DNA of 64,000 nucleotides, from assembly GCF_004843545.1 (NCBI RefSeq), contig NZ_CP039457.1:92501-156500 (forward strand), in the 5' to 3' direction. The stretch comes from Streptococcus pasteurianus. GTDB lineage: Bacteria > Bacillota > Bacilli > Lactobacillales > Streptococcaceae. The position numbers and the translations under genes are program-made. How positions within the stretch are numbered: the stretch's first letter is position 1; each line of letters starts with the position of its first letter. Under the pieces are notes generated by a model, which was not told the origin of the DNA, did not search any database, and saw only the letters and a list, made by a program, of their open reading frames with translations. Shown here piece by piece: positions 51,165-61,262 of this stretch.

Positions 51165-51449
51165 ATGTTAAAACCATTAGGTGACCGTGTGGTCTTGAAA
51201 GTTGAGGAAGAAAAAGAGCAAACAGTTGGTGGTTTTGTCCTTGCTGGCGCAAGCAAAGAAAGAACTCAAGTAGCAACTGTTGTAGCAGTCGGTGACGGTG
51301 CTCGTACCTTGACAGGTGAACTGGTAGCGCCAAGTGTTGCAGCAGGTGATAAAGTCATTATTGAAAACGGTGTTGGAATTGAAGTCAAAGACGACGATAA
51401 CACAGTAACTATTGTTCGTGAAGCAGATATTTTGGCTATTCTAGCATAA
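51165..51449 (+). CDS. groES: co-chaperonin GroES
   Basis: The 10-kDa co-chaperonin, 94 residues, forming the heptameric lid of GroEL. It starts [23 protein letters not shown] and contains the mobile loop [26 protein letters not shown] precedes the ATG. The operon groES-groEL is controlled by HrcA through the CIRCE upstream. Confidence 0.98.
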   Translation: MLKPLGDRVVLKVEEEKEQTVGGFVLAGASKERTQVATVVAVGDGARTLTGELVAPSVAAGDKVIIENGVGIEVKDDDNTVTIVREADILAILA

Positions 51450-51505
51450 GAGAAATTGTGCTATTAATGTTTATTTAGAAAATTTATCAAATAGAAATAA
51501 AATAG

Positions 51506-53146
<1,641 letters not shown>

Positions 53147-53173
53147 GCTAGATAAATGATTATTAAAAATAAC

Positions 53174-53206
53174 GAAAACTCCTCAAATTCTGAGGAGTTT
53201 TCATTT
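53174..53206 (+). terminator. groESL terminator
   Basis: A perfect 12-bp stem (GAAAACTCCTCA with TGAGGAGTTTTC) around AATTC. Confidence 0.88.
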
Positions 53207-53315
53207 GCCTTGAAAGCAATGTCTTTATTTAAGAGTTTTATAACAAAATTTGATATAATAAGGCAAAGTATAGATAACGTGAAAAAGAGCTAGCGCTCAT
53301 TAATTATGGAGAAAA

Positions 53316-54194
53316 ATGATATTGAACGAAAAAGAATTAATGAATTTAGGTGAACTTTATCGGGAACTCAGAGTGGCGCGTGGCAATGTGTCTCTTTCAC
53401 AATTATCAAAATTTGAAAATGGGCAAACAATGTTAGCAGCTGATAAATTGTTAGTAGCTATTTCTGGTATTCACATGAGTTTCGCCGAGTTCGGGCATGC
53501 TTTAAATCATTATCAAGAAAGCCCCTTTTTTGCTGTTGGTAAACAGATTGCAAAATTACAGTTAAAGGGTGATGTTGAAGGATTAAAACAATTGCTGAAC
53601 ACTTTGGAAGATACGGAAACATTTGACACCTATAACCGGCTAAATAGGATAGATGTCGCTAGCGCTATTCATTCACTAGACCCAAATTATGAAATCGCCG
53701 ATGAGGACAAGAAGTTTTTGACAGACTATCTTTATGGTATAGAAGAATGGACGGAGTATGAGCTGTACATTTTTGGAAATACAATGGCTATTTTGTCAGA
53801 TGCAGATTTGATTTTCTTAGGGAAAGCTTTTGCAGAACGTGATAAGTTTTATTTATCGTTGCCGCAGCATAAAAAAACAGCAGAGCTAACCTTTTTAAAT
53901 ATCATCTTTGCGCTAATTGATCGCGAAGAGTTTTATTACACCACTTTTTTTATTGATAAACTGGAAAAATTATTAAATTATCAAGATATGTTTGCGATTG
54001 TTGTTTTAAATTTCTTAAGGCAAATTCTAGCTTATTTAAAAGGTGAAATAACAACGACCGAACCAATGGAAGAATATATTGAAATGGTAGAAAAACTAGG
54101 TAACCCTACAACTGCTTTGGTGTTAAGAGAACGGTTAGAAGCATTTTGCCTAAAAGACAAGAAAAGAGCAGATAAACAACCACCGCTAACCTAA
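53316..54194 (+). CDS. Rgg/GadR/MutR-family regulator with a shortened HTH
   Basis: A 292-residue protein of the Rgg family, whose members bind short peptide pheromones in a C-terminal TPR-like domain (about 70-280 here). The N-terminal DNA-binding part is abnormal. Between ELR and SKFENG there are only 11 residues, against 21-23 at the same place in the two other XRE proteins of this window. So about ten residues, helix 2 of the helix-turn-helix, are missing in frame. DNA binding is probably impaired or altered. A convergent hydrophobic-peptide gene lies 50 bases beyond its stop. GGAGAAAA precedes the ATG. Confidence 0.85.
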   Translation: MILNEKELMNLGELYRELRVARGNVSLSQLSKFENGQTMLAADKLLVAISGIHMSFAEFGHALNHYQESPFFAVGKQIAKLQLKGDVEGLKQLLNTLEDTETFDTYNRLNRIDVASAIHSLDPNYEIADEDKKFLTDYLYGIEEWTEYELYIFGNTMAILSDADLIFLGKAFAERDKFYLSLPQHKKTAELTFLNIIFALIDREEFYYTTFFIDKLEKLLNYQDMFAIVVLNFLRQILAYLKGEITTTEPMEEYIEMVEKLGNPTTALVLRERLEAFCLKDKKRADKQPPLT

Positions 54195-54244
54195 TAGTGG
54201 ATAATTGTTATCTACTCTCTGTGTTCGGAAATAGTTGGCACTAA

Positions 54245-54307
54245 TTAAAATGGCCAAATTCTAAAAGTTAGAAGAACAGCTGCTACAGCAATCAATTTTT
54301 TGAGCAT
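54245..54307 (-). CDS. short hydrophobic peptide, candidate Rgg pheromone precursor
   Basis: A 20-residue frame on the minus strand with a strong ribosome site (GGGAGGTAATGTT before the ATG at 54307). The product starts MLKKLIAVAAVLL and ends TFRIWPF: a basic start, a hydrophobic middle and an aromatic C-terminus, the build of SHP-type pheromone precursors. It is tail-to-tail with the rgg gene, one of the known rgg-shp arrangements. A -10 TATAAT lies at 54336-54331 on the same strand with no good -35, as in activator-dependent promoters. No homologue search was possible. Confidence 0.62.
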   Translation of the reverse strand: MLKKLIAVAAVLLTFRIWPF

Positions 54308-54357
54308 AACATTACCTCCCTTTTCTATTTATTATAGAATAAAATAAGAAAAAAAGC

Positions 54358-54412
54358 TAAAATTCTCAAATATGAAAAAAATATTTTTAAATTTTCGTAT
54401 TTGAGAATTTTT
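54358..54412. repeat. inverted repeat upstream of the hydrophobic peptide gene
   Basis: AATTCTCAAATA (54361-54372) and TATTTGAGAATT (54398-54409) are perfect inverted repeats around an AT-rich 25-base loop. It lies 22 bases upstream of the -10 of the peptide gene. It could be a regulator-binding site or a bidirectional terminator. Confidence 0.6.
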
Positions 54413-55110
54413 AATATCGGCAGTTTTCTATGTTATATTATATCCATAAGTATTTTGATTAATGCTTAATGGAACCATGTCGTTCTTATATGTAAGAAGT
54501 TTCAAGTATGAAAATCAATTGATTGGGAGCTTTTGATTTTGGGAGCATACTCGAAAACCAAGATATTGTTCTAAGGGAATTGGACTTTCCTAGGAGAAAA
54601 TTAGCAGAATTGCTAAATAAGACTTGAACAATGACCGGTTCAAGTTAACAAATCATACCTTTTTCAATTGAGTGACACCATCTGTAGTATTCGTAGTAGT
54701 ATTATTTACTCAATTACAAATTAGTATATCCATGAGGTATGATAACATTAAGAACGGTTTATAAGGTTTGTTTTAGACATGATTGTTCACCTATAAAAGT
54801 ACTGATAGCTAACCTAGACATCCTCGTAGACCTTATATTTATTTGATACCGTATTTTCGGTTGGGGGCAGCTGAAAATATGTTGGTGCAGCTTGATGAAT
54901 GATTACCTTCTGAAAAGACTGATAAGCTACACTAAAAAACTTAAAGAAAAAGCGAACTTTTTGATTTGGTGGGGTTCGTTTTTCTTTTGCATCAATTTTT
55001 CCACGAAGCATTAAAATGGTCGAAAAATAATAGAAGGTGTAGTATACTAAAAGCAACAATAACAGTTTACTCGTGAGTGTAGGAGTTTTTGAGGTGAAAG
55101 GGGTAAGCTT
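54413..55110. other. gene-poor stretch downstream of the rgg locus
   Basis: No frame here has convincing coding signs. An open frame on the minus strand (54814-55059) starts with TTG and has no ribosome site or recognised family. A TATACT with weak -35 near 55041 precedes the small gene at 55111. The low-complexity, AT-rich sequence may be decayed coding DNA. Confidence 0.45.
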
Positions 55111-55191
55111 ATGTTCTTTTGGTTAGGTGTTGTTGGTGCTGTTTTGGGTGCTATTTATATTGTTAGGAGTGATAATAAAGATGATTTTTGA
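55111..55191 (+). CDS. 26-aa single-pass membrane micropeptide
   Basis: The ATG at 55111 follows GAAAGGGGTAAGCTT. The 26-residue product is a single hydrophobic helix with small-residue spacing (FFWLGVVGAVLGAIYIV) and a charged tail (RSDNKDDF). Its own -10 (TATACT at about 55039-55044) and ribosome site support expression. The family was not recognised; small membrane peptides of this build act as regulators, toxins or transporter subunits in other bacteria, but nothing here decides. Confidence 0.55.
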   Translation: MFFWLGVVGAVLGAIYIVRSDNKDDF

Positions 55192-55316
55192 CTAATGGCG
55201 GCTTTTTGAGTCGTTTTTTCTGTTTTTTACTGTAATGTGGTGTGGCTATTTTGTAACAAGAAGTTAAAGAATTTTTGATATAATATGTGAAATAGTAAGA
55301 ATAATGGAGAAAAGTC

Positions 55317-56936
55317 ATGAAAAAGATAAAAAGCATTTTAAGATTAAAAAAAGTTTGGATACCTAGTCTTATTTTAGGACTTGCTTTGGTACTATTTTTG
55401 GTGTGGGGGAGTTTTCATTATTCAAAGAAACATTTGATTGAGGAATATGTCTCCGCTTACCGTCAGTCTGGCGATACGTTTGAAAATATCAAGGGATATG
55501 TCGTCTGGTCGGATACCAATCAACAAGTGACGAATGACCAAGCGCAATATACGATGTTTACAAAGCTTTCTAAAAGTGAAGCCCAAAAACTGTCAGAGAC
55601 GCTAGAGAAGGCAGACAGTTCGGATGATTCCTACATTAAAAAAGTGGGGCGAAGATTTCTCTTTTTCCCCGCTTACCGAGTAGCTTTAAAACCAATGAGT
55701 TTAACCATTAAGACAAATATTAATCAGGTTGATGTTCTTTTAAACGAGAAAAAAGTAGCGGTTAGTGATTCGGAAGATTATACGCTGACACTTGAGCGTT
55801 TACCAATTGCGGATTATACGGCGAGTATTTCAGGCACTTACAATGGGAAGTCAGTAGAGCTAAGTAAGGCTTATGACGGTGAAAATAGCTTGTTGGATTT
55901 GACTGTTAGTTTTAAAACATTCAAAGTAACAAGTAATTTGACTGACGGTGAGCTTTATTTTGATGACACACGCATTGGGACTTTGTCAAATGGTGAGTAT
56001 GATGTGAGTGATTATCCTTTGACGGATTCTGCGCAAGCTTATGTTAAAAAGAATTATTCAGACGGAGAATTGACATCACAAAAGCAGGCTCTTTCTGGCA
56101 TTTCTGATGGTGATACGGTGGCTTTAGATGCTGAAAATCTCTTAGATGAAGCAAGTGCTGGTCAGATTCTTGTGTCAGCTTTTGACCAATTGATTTCGTA
56201 TTTAAGCACGGGGCAAGATTCATCAACTGTCTCTACGGTATTTGAAGATGGAGCGAATAATGAGTTTTATAAAGGCTTAAAAGAGAGCATTAAGGCGAAA
56301 ATGCAGACAGATACTCGTAAGGCGTCAAGTCTGACTGTGCCAGCCATCACGCTGACGAGTCTGTCTCAGATTGGCAAGGAGTCCTATCTCGTTAACTTTT
56401 CAGCAACTTATGATTTTTATTATGATAAATCAACAGATAGCGAGAAAAATACATCTGGTGATGTTATTCAGACCTTGGAAGGCAAGATGACCTTGAAAAA
56501 ATCAGGTTCAAGCTATGTTGTGGCTAATTCTGGGCAAAAAAATATCACCGTGACAGGTGAGAATAATCAAGTAAAATCAGATTCAGTCTTCCCAGAAAAA
56601 ATTTTGGGAACATGGAAGGTTGATGATAAGGATGACATCATTTTCAAGTTTGAGGCTGACGGTATGATTACTAAAACAACGAAAGATAACGAAGTCAAAA
56701 CAGCAAAAGTTACTAAACTTGAAGAAGAGGGGGATAATATTTATCGTTATGTTTACGATGACGGTACCGATACATCAGCCTTTATTACTAGCGGTATTGG
56801 CGGTATCGGTGTCAAATATGCCTTCGGTATTAAAATTGATGGGTCACATTTGAAATTAGTCCTTTGGCAAACTGGAACAAATGACGATTTTGATTACAGT
56901 AAACCACTTTACGGCAACACATTAACGAAAAAATAG
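55317..56936 (+). CDS. TcaA-like membrane-anchored extracellular protein
   Basis: A 539-residue protein with an N-terminal anchor (about 14-33, IPSLILGLALVLFLVWGSFH). The extracellular part contains repeated beta domains of the TcaA/YvbJ type (ALKPMSLTIKTNINQVDVLLNEKKV; FKVTSNLTDGELYFDDTRIG) and a C-terminal domain with GTWKVDDKDDIIFKFEADGMI. TcaA of Staphylococcus aureus affects glycopeptide susceptibility; the streptococcal role is unknown. It lacks the zinc ribbon found at the start of many relatives. TGATATAAT lies 40 bases upstream, and ATGGAGAAAAGTC precedes the ATG. Confidence 0.82.
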   Translation: MKKIKSILRLKKVWIPSLILGLALVLFLVWGSFHYSKKHLIEEYVSAYRQSGDTFENIKGYVVWSDTNQQVTNDQAQYTMFTKLSKSEAQKLSETLEKADSSDDSYIKKVGRRFLFFPAYRVALKPMSLTIKTNINQVDVLLNEKKVAVSDSEDYTLTLERLPIADYTASISGTYNGKSVELSKAYDGENSLLDLTVSFKTFKVTSNLTDGELYFDDTRIGTLSNGEYDVSDYPLTDSAQAYVKKNYSDGELTSQKQALSGISDGDTVALDAENLLDEASAGQILVSAFDQLISYLSTGQDSSTVSTVFEDGANNEFYKGLKESIKAKMQTDTRKASSLTVPAITLTSLSQIGKESYLVNFSATYDFYYDKSTDSEKNTSGDVIQTLEGKMTLKKSGSSYVVANSGQKNITVTGENNQVKSDSVFPEKILGTWKVDDKDDIIFKFEADGMITKTTKDNEVKTAKVTKLEEEGDNIYRYVYDDGTDTSAFITSGIGGIGVKYAFGIKIDGSHLKLVLWQTGTNDDFDYSKPLYGNTLTKK

Positions 56937-56977
56937 AAAGTTATTCTGTTTAACAGTTGAAAAGCGCACAAAGAACG

Positions 56978-57024
56978 GCACCCCAAAAGTTAGACACAAA
57001 ATCTAACGATTGGGGTGCTTTTGT
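56978..57024. terminator. bidirectional terminator between the TcaA-like gene and the pseudouridine synthase
   Basis: GCACCCCAA...GTTAGA pairs with TCTAAC...TTGGGGTGC around CACAAAA and is followed by TTTTG. Confidence 0.82.
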
Positions 57025-57025
57025 T

Positions 57026-57886
57026 TTATGATAAGCCTGCTTCAAAGGTTTGAGATTTGGCTTCAACGCTGATTTTTTCAAGGGTAAATGGGTGGGTGAA
57101 ACTTAATTTGTGCGCATGTAGCATAAGACGTTTGGCAGGGATTTTGCTATAAAGTGGGTCGCCGATAATGGCATGGTTGTGAGCTGATAAGTGCACACGA
57201 ATCTGATGTGTGCGTCCCGTCTTTAAGCGGCATTTGACCAGAGTTCCATTTGGAAAAACTTTGAGTCGGTCAACGATGGTTAAGGCAGTTTGCCCATTTT
57301 TGCGGTCAATCACGCGCTTTCTACGGTCATGACGGTCGCGCCCAATTTTATCTTGAAAGACTTGGTGTTTGGGTTCGAATTTTCCTTGCACCAAAGCCCA
57401 GTATTCGCGAGCAATGTCTTTGTTTTCTAGCAGGCGATTGAGGATTGGCAAAACAAAAGGATTTTTGGCAAACATGACAGCTCCGCTAGTTTCCATGTCT
57501 AAACGGTGAATCACATAGCACGTTTGTCCGACATAGGCAGAGACGTGGTTAAGCAGAGTAATTTCATTGGGTTCGTTGCCATGGGTTTTCATGCCTTCTG
57601 GTTTGTTGACGATGATGAGGTGCTCGTCTTGGTAAAGACAATCAACCAGCTCAGCTTGTCCAAAAGGAATCTCTTTTTGGGGATAATCGTCATCATCAAA
57701 AATTAAATGAATCGTGTCACCAGTTTTGACCAAACTTTGCCAATTAATCATTTCTCCGTTGATAAGAAGATGTTTTTTAGTGCGCAAGAAGTGGCGAATT
57801 TTTCGTGGAATGAGCAAATGCTCCTCTAAAAGTTCTTTGACCGTGCAGTCTGGATAAGAATTTTTAAGCGTAAATGATAAAGTCAT
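57026..57886 (-). CDS. RluA-family pseudouridine synthase
   Basis: An rRNA or tRNA uridine-to-pseudouridine isomerase, 286 residues. A short S4-like N-terminal region (LLIPRKIRHFLRTKKHLLINGEMI) precedes the catalytic domain, with the active-site Asp in VIHRLDMETSGAVMFAK. The C-terminal segment LKTGRTHQIRVHLSAHNHAIIGDPLY is conserved. The exact target (RluA, RluC or RluD class) is not determined. On the minus strand TGCTATAAT ends six bases before the ATG at 57886 and no ribosome site is present, so the mRNA appears leaderless. Confidence 0.93.
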   Translation of the reverse strand: MTLSFTLKNSYPDCTVKELLEEHLLIPRKIRHFLRTKKHLLINGEMINWQSLVKTGDTIHLIFDDDDYPQKEIPFGQAELVDCLYQDEHLIIVNKPEGMKTHGNEPNEITLLNHVSAYVGQTCYVIHRLDMETSGAVMFAKNPFVLPILNRLLENKDIAREYWALVQGKFEPKHQVFQDKIGRDRHDRRKRVIDRKNGQTALTIVDRLKVFPNGTLVKCRLKTGRTHQIRVHLSAHNHAIIGDPLYSKIPAKRLMLHAHKLSFTHPFTLEKISVEAKSQTFEAGLS

Positions 57887-57901
57887 AGCTCTATTATAGC
57901 A
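57887..57901 (-). promoter_or_regulatory. extended -10 promoter, leaderless arrangement
   Basis: TGCTATAAT (minus strand, 57901-57893) is separated from the ATG by six bases, so the transcript should begin at the start codon. Confidence 0.65.
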
Positions 57902-57915
57902 TGACTACAAGTTAA

Positions 57916-57940
57916 AACGCACCTTGTTTGGTGCGTTGGT
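57916..57940 (-). terminator. terminator of the 65-aa protein gene
   Basis: AACGCACC pairs with GGTGCGTT around a six-base loop, just after the stop of the minus-strand gene at 57944. Confidence 0.65.
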
Positions 57941-57943
57941 AGT

Positions 57944-58141
57944 TTATTTTTTGTCGTTTTCATGCAACCAATCGTGGTATTGTTCCAACAAATTAACTGC
58001 CATTTGAGTTGCGACTGCTATTGAATAGGCTTCAGTGCCTTCGGCCTCGCTTTCAGAAACTTCAATTTTTGTTTCATCATAAACGGCTTTTAAACTTTCG
58101 TGTGACAATGTTTTTTTAAATGCTTCAAATCCTTTGTTCAT
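57944..58141 (-). CDS. conserved hypothetical protein, 65 aa
   Basis: A small acidic protein, helical throughout (MNKGFEAFKKTLSHESLKAVYDE...AYSIAVATQMAVNLLEQYHDWLHEND). No transmembrane segment or known motif is present. GAAAGGATTTCACG precedes the ATG at 58141 on the minus strand. It lies between the pseudouridine synthase and pbp2a, with its own terminator. Function is unknown. Confidence 0.78.
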   Translation of the reverse strand: MNKGFEAFKKTLSHESLKAVYDETKIEVSESEAEGTEAYSIAVATQMAVNLLEQYHDWLHENDKK

Positions 58142-58310
58142 CGTGAAATCCTTTCTAATAATAGGTAGAAGTATTGTGGGAATGAGTGGCTGTTTGAGAC
58201 CAGTTGTGCCTATTTTTCTATGCTTTTATTTTATCACAAAAAGACTAAAATGAAATGAAAACGTTGTATTATTTAAGAAATCCCTTTATCTCTGACGATT
58301 TTAAAAGAAA

Positions 58311-58326
58311 TTGATATAATGTAGCT
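58311..58326 (+). promoter_or_regulatory. pbp2a promoter, leaderless arrangement
   Basis: The extended -10 TGATATAAT ends at 58320, six bases before the ATG at 58327. A weak -35 CTGACG (58292-58297) is 17 bases upstream. No ribosome site is present. Confidence 0.7.
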
Positions 58327-60651
58327 ATGACAAAATTAAAAATGATTAAAGAAAAAATTCTTTCTTTGTTTAACGACATCAAGGAGAGAATATCTTCTCA
58401 CAATCACAGTAAGCGTAACTCATCTGAGGAGGAGTTATCAGGCGCTACTGTCAATGAATTTGAAACAGACAAAACGGAAGAGAAAGAAGCAACACCAACG
58501 TATCAGCGAAGCAAAGGACACCACGAAAAGGTGAAAAAATCACCTGCTTGGGTGCAAAAAATCTCTCGCTTCATGCCCTCCACCAAAAATCCAATCCGAC
58601 GTTTCTGGCGTCGCTACCGTATCGGAAAAATTCTGCTTATTTTAACGGGAATTGGTGTTTTAGCGATTGGTTCTTACCTTTACTTTGTCGCCAAATCAAC
58701 GAATGTTTCGGATTTGCAAGATGCTTTGAAAGCAACAACTGTCATTTATGACCAAAATGGTGATCAAGTTGGTTCGCTTTCAGGTCAAAAAGGAACGTAT
58801 GTCGAATTAGACGCTATTAGTGATAACATGAAAAATGCGGTTATTGCAACCGAGGATCGAACTTTCTATGAAAATAGCGGGATTAATTATTCACGTTTTT
58901 TCTTGGCTCTGTTCACCTTTGGGCACTTTGGTGGTGGTTCGACAATCACCCAGCAATTAGCTAAGAATGCTTATCTGAGTCAAGAACAGACAATCACCCG
59001 AAAAGCCAAGGAATTTTTCCTCGCGCTCGAGTTAACCAAAAAATACACCAAAGATGAAATATTGACCATGTATCTGAACAATGCTTATTTTGGAAATTCG
59101 GTCTGGGGGATTGAGGACGCAAGTCAAAAATATTTTGGCACTAGCGCAGCAAATTTAACCATTGAACAATCAGCGATTCTTGCTGGGATGTTGAAAGGTC
59201 CTGAAATTTACAATCCTTATTATTCTATTGAAAATGCGACAAATCGCCGTAATACGGTTCTAAATGTTATGGTTGATGCCGGTAAAATCACGCAGGAAGA
59301 AGCTGATGAAGCTGAGCAAGTTGATATTTCCAGCGAGCTTAACGATACCTATACAGGGACTTCTGATGATTACCAATACGCTTCTTATTTTGATGCGGTT
59401 ATTCAGGAATCTGAGGAAACATATGGCTTATCAGAAGATGATATTGTCAATAATGGTTATAAAATTTACACAGAGCTTGACCAAAATTATCAAGCCAATA
59501 TGCAGGCTATTTTTGATAATACTTCTTACTTCCCAACATCAGATTATGACGGTGAAAGCGCCCAAGGTGCAAGTGTTGCTATGGATCCATCAACGGGGGC
59601 TGTTCGTGGTTTGGTAGGGCGTGTTAGCTCAACCTCTGCAATCTTCCGAAGTTTCAATTATGCGACACAAGCATCACGTAGCCCTGGTTCAACCATCAAA
59701 CCTCTGGTGGTTTATTCACCAGCAGTTGCTTCAGGTTATTCAATTACAACTGAATTGCCAAATACGGTTCAGGACTACGATGGCTATGCACCAACAAACT
59801 ATGGTGGCATTGAGACAGACGATTTGCCGATGTATCAAGCATTAGCTAATTCTTACAATATCCCTGCTGTTTACCTATTAAATGAAATTGGTATCAGTAA
59901 GGGAATTGGTTACGGTAAGAAATTTGGTCTCAACATGGACAACGTCAACGAGGAATTGGGTATTGCACTCGGTGGTGGTGTCACAACGAATCCACTTGAA
60001 ATGGCGCAAGCCTATTCAACCTTTGCTAATGGTGGTGTGATGCCAAAAGCTCATTTGATTACCAAAATTGAAAATGCTAGTGGTGATGTGATTGCAGAAT
60101 TTAAACAGTCCAATAAACGTGTCATTAGTCAATCCGTAGCAAATAAGATGACAAGCATGATGCTTGGAACATTTTCAAACGGCTCTGCTATTAACGCTAA
60201 TGCTTATGGTTACACGATGGCAGGTAAGACAGGTACCGTGGAAGCAAGCTTCAATGAAGACTTGACAAGTGACCAATGGGTAATTGGCTATACGCCTGAT
60301 GTCGTTATTGCTCAATGGATTGGTTATGATTCGACTGATGAAAATCACTACCTAACCGACGCAAGTTCGGGAACGGCATCGACCATCTTTAGTGCGGTAG
60401 CAAGTAGCATTTTACCATATACGGCAGGAACAGAGTTTACCGTCGAAAATGCTTATAGCCAGAATGGATACGATTTAGTTTATAGCACCGATGATTCAAC
60501 AGATACAAGCAGTAGCAGTTCGTCATCAAGCTCTGACAGTATCCTTGATAAAGTGCAAGAATCCGCACAAAACGCTGGCGACACGATTGGACGAGCGGTT
60601 AAAGACGCTTGGGATAGTTTCTCAAGTTGGTTTAACAGCCAGACGAACTAA
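58327..60651 (+). CDS. pbp2a: class A penicillin-binding protein 2a
   Basis: A bifunctional peptidoglycan synthase, 774 residues. A polar cytoplasmic tail of about 100 residues precedes the single membrane helix (101-122). The glycosyltransferase motifs are EDRTFYENSG (about 176) and GGGSTITQQLAKN. The transpeptidase motifs are S455-TI-K458, SYN (509-511) and KTGT (634-637). It ends in a Ser-rich and then amphipathic segment. The order pbp2a-rpmG-secE-nusG is the usual streptococcal one. Translation appears leaderless, since the -10 lies six bases from the ATG. Confidence 0.95.
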   Translation: MTKLKMIKEKILSLFNDIKERISSHNHSKRNSSEEELSGATVNEFETDKTEEKEATPTYQRSKGHHEKVKKSPAWVQKISRFMPSTKNPIRRFWRRYRIGKILLILTGIGVLAIGSYLYFVAKSTNVSDLQDALKATTVIYDQNGDQVGSLSGQKGTYVELDAISDNMKNAVIATEDRTFYENSGINYSRFFLALFTFGHFGGGSTITQQLAKNAYLSQEQTITRKAKEFFLALELTKKYTKDEILTMYLNNAYFGNSVWGIEDASQKYFGTSAANLTIEQSAILAGMLKGPEIYNPYYSIENATNRRNTVLNVMVDAGKITQEEADEAEQVDISSELNDTYTGTSDDYQYASYFDAVIQESEETYGLSEDDIVNNGYKIYTELDQNYQANMQAIFDNTSYFPTSDYDGESAQGASVAMDPSTGAVRGLVGRVSSTSAIFRSFNYATQASRSPGSTIKPLVVYSPAVASGYSITTELPNTVQDYDGYAPTNYGGIETDDLPMYQALANSYNIPAVYLLNEIGISKGIGYGKKFGLNMDNVNEELGIALGGGVTTNPLEMAQAYSTFANGGVMPKAHLITKIENASGDVIAEFKQSNKRVISQSVANKMTSMMLGTFSNGSAINANAYGYTMAGKTGTVEASFNEDLTSDQWVIGYTPDVVIAQWIGYDSTDENHYLTDASSGTASTIFSAVASSILPYTAGTEFTVENAYSQNGYDLVYSTDDSTDTSSSSSSSSSDSILDKVQESAQNAGDTIGRAVKDAWDSFSSWFNSQTN

Positions 60652-60702
60652 CGAACTTGCCAACTTATCAAAAACATGATAAAATAAGGACTCGGAGGCA
60701 TT

Positions 60703-60855
60703 ATGGCACAGAAAAAAGCAAGTTTAGCTTGTACAGAATGTGGAAGCCGTAACTACTCTATCGGAGTTAGTAGTAATCCAAAGCCTGTACGACTAGAAGT
60801 TAATAAATTTTGTAAACATTGTAAAAAATACACACTACATAAAGAAACACGTTAA
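60703..60855 (+). CDS. rpmG: 50S ribosomal protein L33
   Basis: A 50-residue ribosomal protein ([19 protein letters not shown]...) that keeps both zinc-ribbon pairs: CTEC at 10-13 and CKHC at 37-40. It is therefore the zinc-dependent C+ form. GGAGGCATT precedes the ATG at 60703. It lies upstream of secE in the same orientation, as in other streptococci. Confidence 0.93.
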   Translation: MAQKKASLACTECGSRNYSIGVSSNPKPVRLEVNKFCKHCKKYTLHKETR

Positions 60856-60926
60856 TCATTTTATGTAGCAACTGGCATTCTCAGCTTTAGAGTAATGAGC
60901 GGAGATGATAGAAAAAGGAGGCGCCC

Positions 60927-61103
60927 GTGGCATTCATTAAGGGAGTTTTTACGATTTTAAAAGACACAACATGGCCAAATCGTAAACAACGTTGGAAAGA
61001 TTTTATTTCTGTACTTGAATATACAGCATTCTTTACCATTGTTATTTTCATTTTCGATAAATTGCTCTCACTTGGAGTGACAGATTTATTGAATCGTTTT
61101 TAA
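60927..61103 (+). CDS. secE: preprotein translocase subunit SecE
   Basis: The small essential subunit of the SecYEG channel, 58 residues. The start is GTG at 60927 behind AAAGGAGGCGCCC. A cytoplasmic amphipathic part (ILKDTTWPNRKQRWKDF, with the conserved TWP) precedes the single helix VLEYTAFFTIVIFIFDKLL. It lies between rpmG and nusG, the conserved order. A terminator follows before the nusG promoter. Confidence 0.93.
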   Translation: MAFIKGVFTILKDTTWPNRKQRWKDFISVLEYTAFFTIVIFIFDKLLSLGVTDLLNRF

Positions 61104-61163
61104 GATTGAGTTTGATTGGAGGTTTTGCAATAGCAAGCTTCTGATTGATGATTAAGTCAAAAG

Positions 61164-61194
61164 AAGTCTGAGAAGTCCTTTCTCAGGCTTTTTT
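61164..61194 (+). terminator. terminator after secE
   Basis: AAGTCTGAGAA pairs with TTCTCAGGCTT (one G-T) around GTCCT, then TTTT. Confidence 0.82.
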
Positions 61195-61216
61195 GTGCAC
61201 ATTTGGCATCAATTCG

Positions 61217-61245
61217 TTGACAGCGCTTATTATTTTTCCTATAAT
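61217..61245 (+). promoter_or_regulatory. nusG promoter, full consensus
   Basis: -35 TTGACA (61217-61222) and -10 TATAAT (61240-61245) are separated by exactly 17 bases, both perfect consensus. Confidence 0.92.
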
Positions 61246-61262
61246 AAAATAAAGAAAAACAC

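Noticed and set aside
54814..55059. 81-codon open frame on the minus strand as a gene
   Set aside because: It starts with TTG, has no ribosome site, no recognised family, and low-complexity composition.
56978..57024. Insertion-sequence end suggested by CCCCAAAAGTTAGACA
   Set aside because: It forms a near-perfect terminator between convergent genes and no transposase or second end is present.
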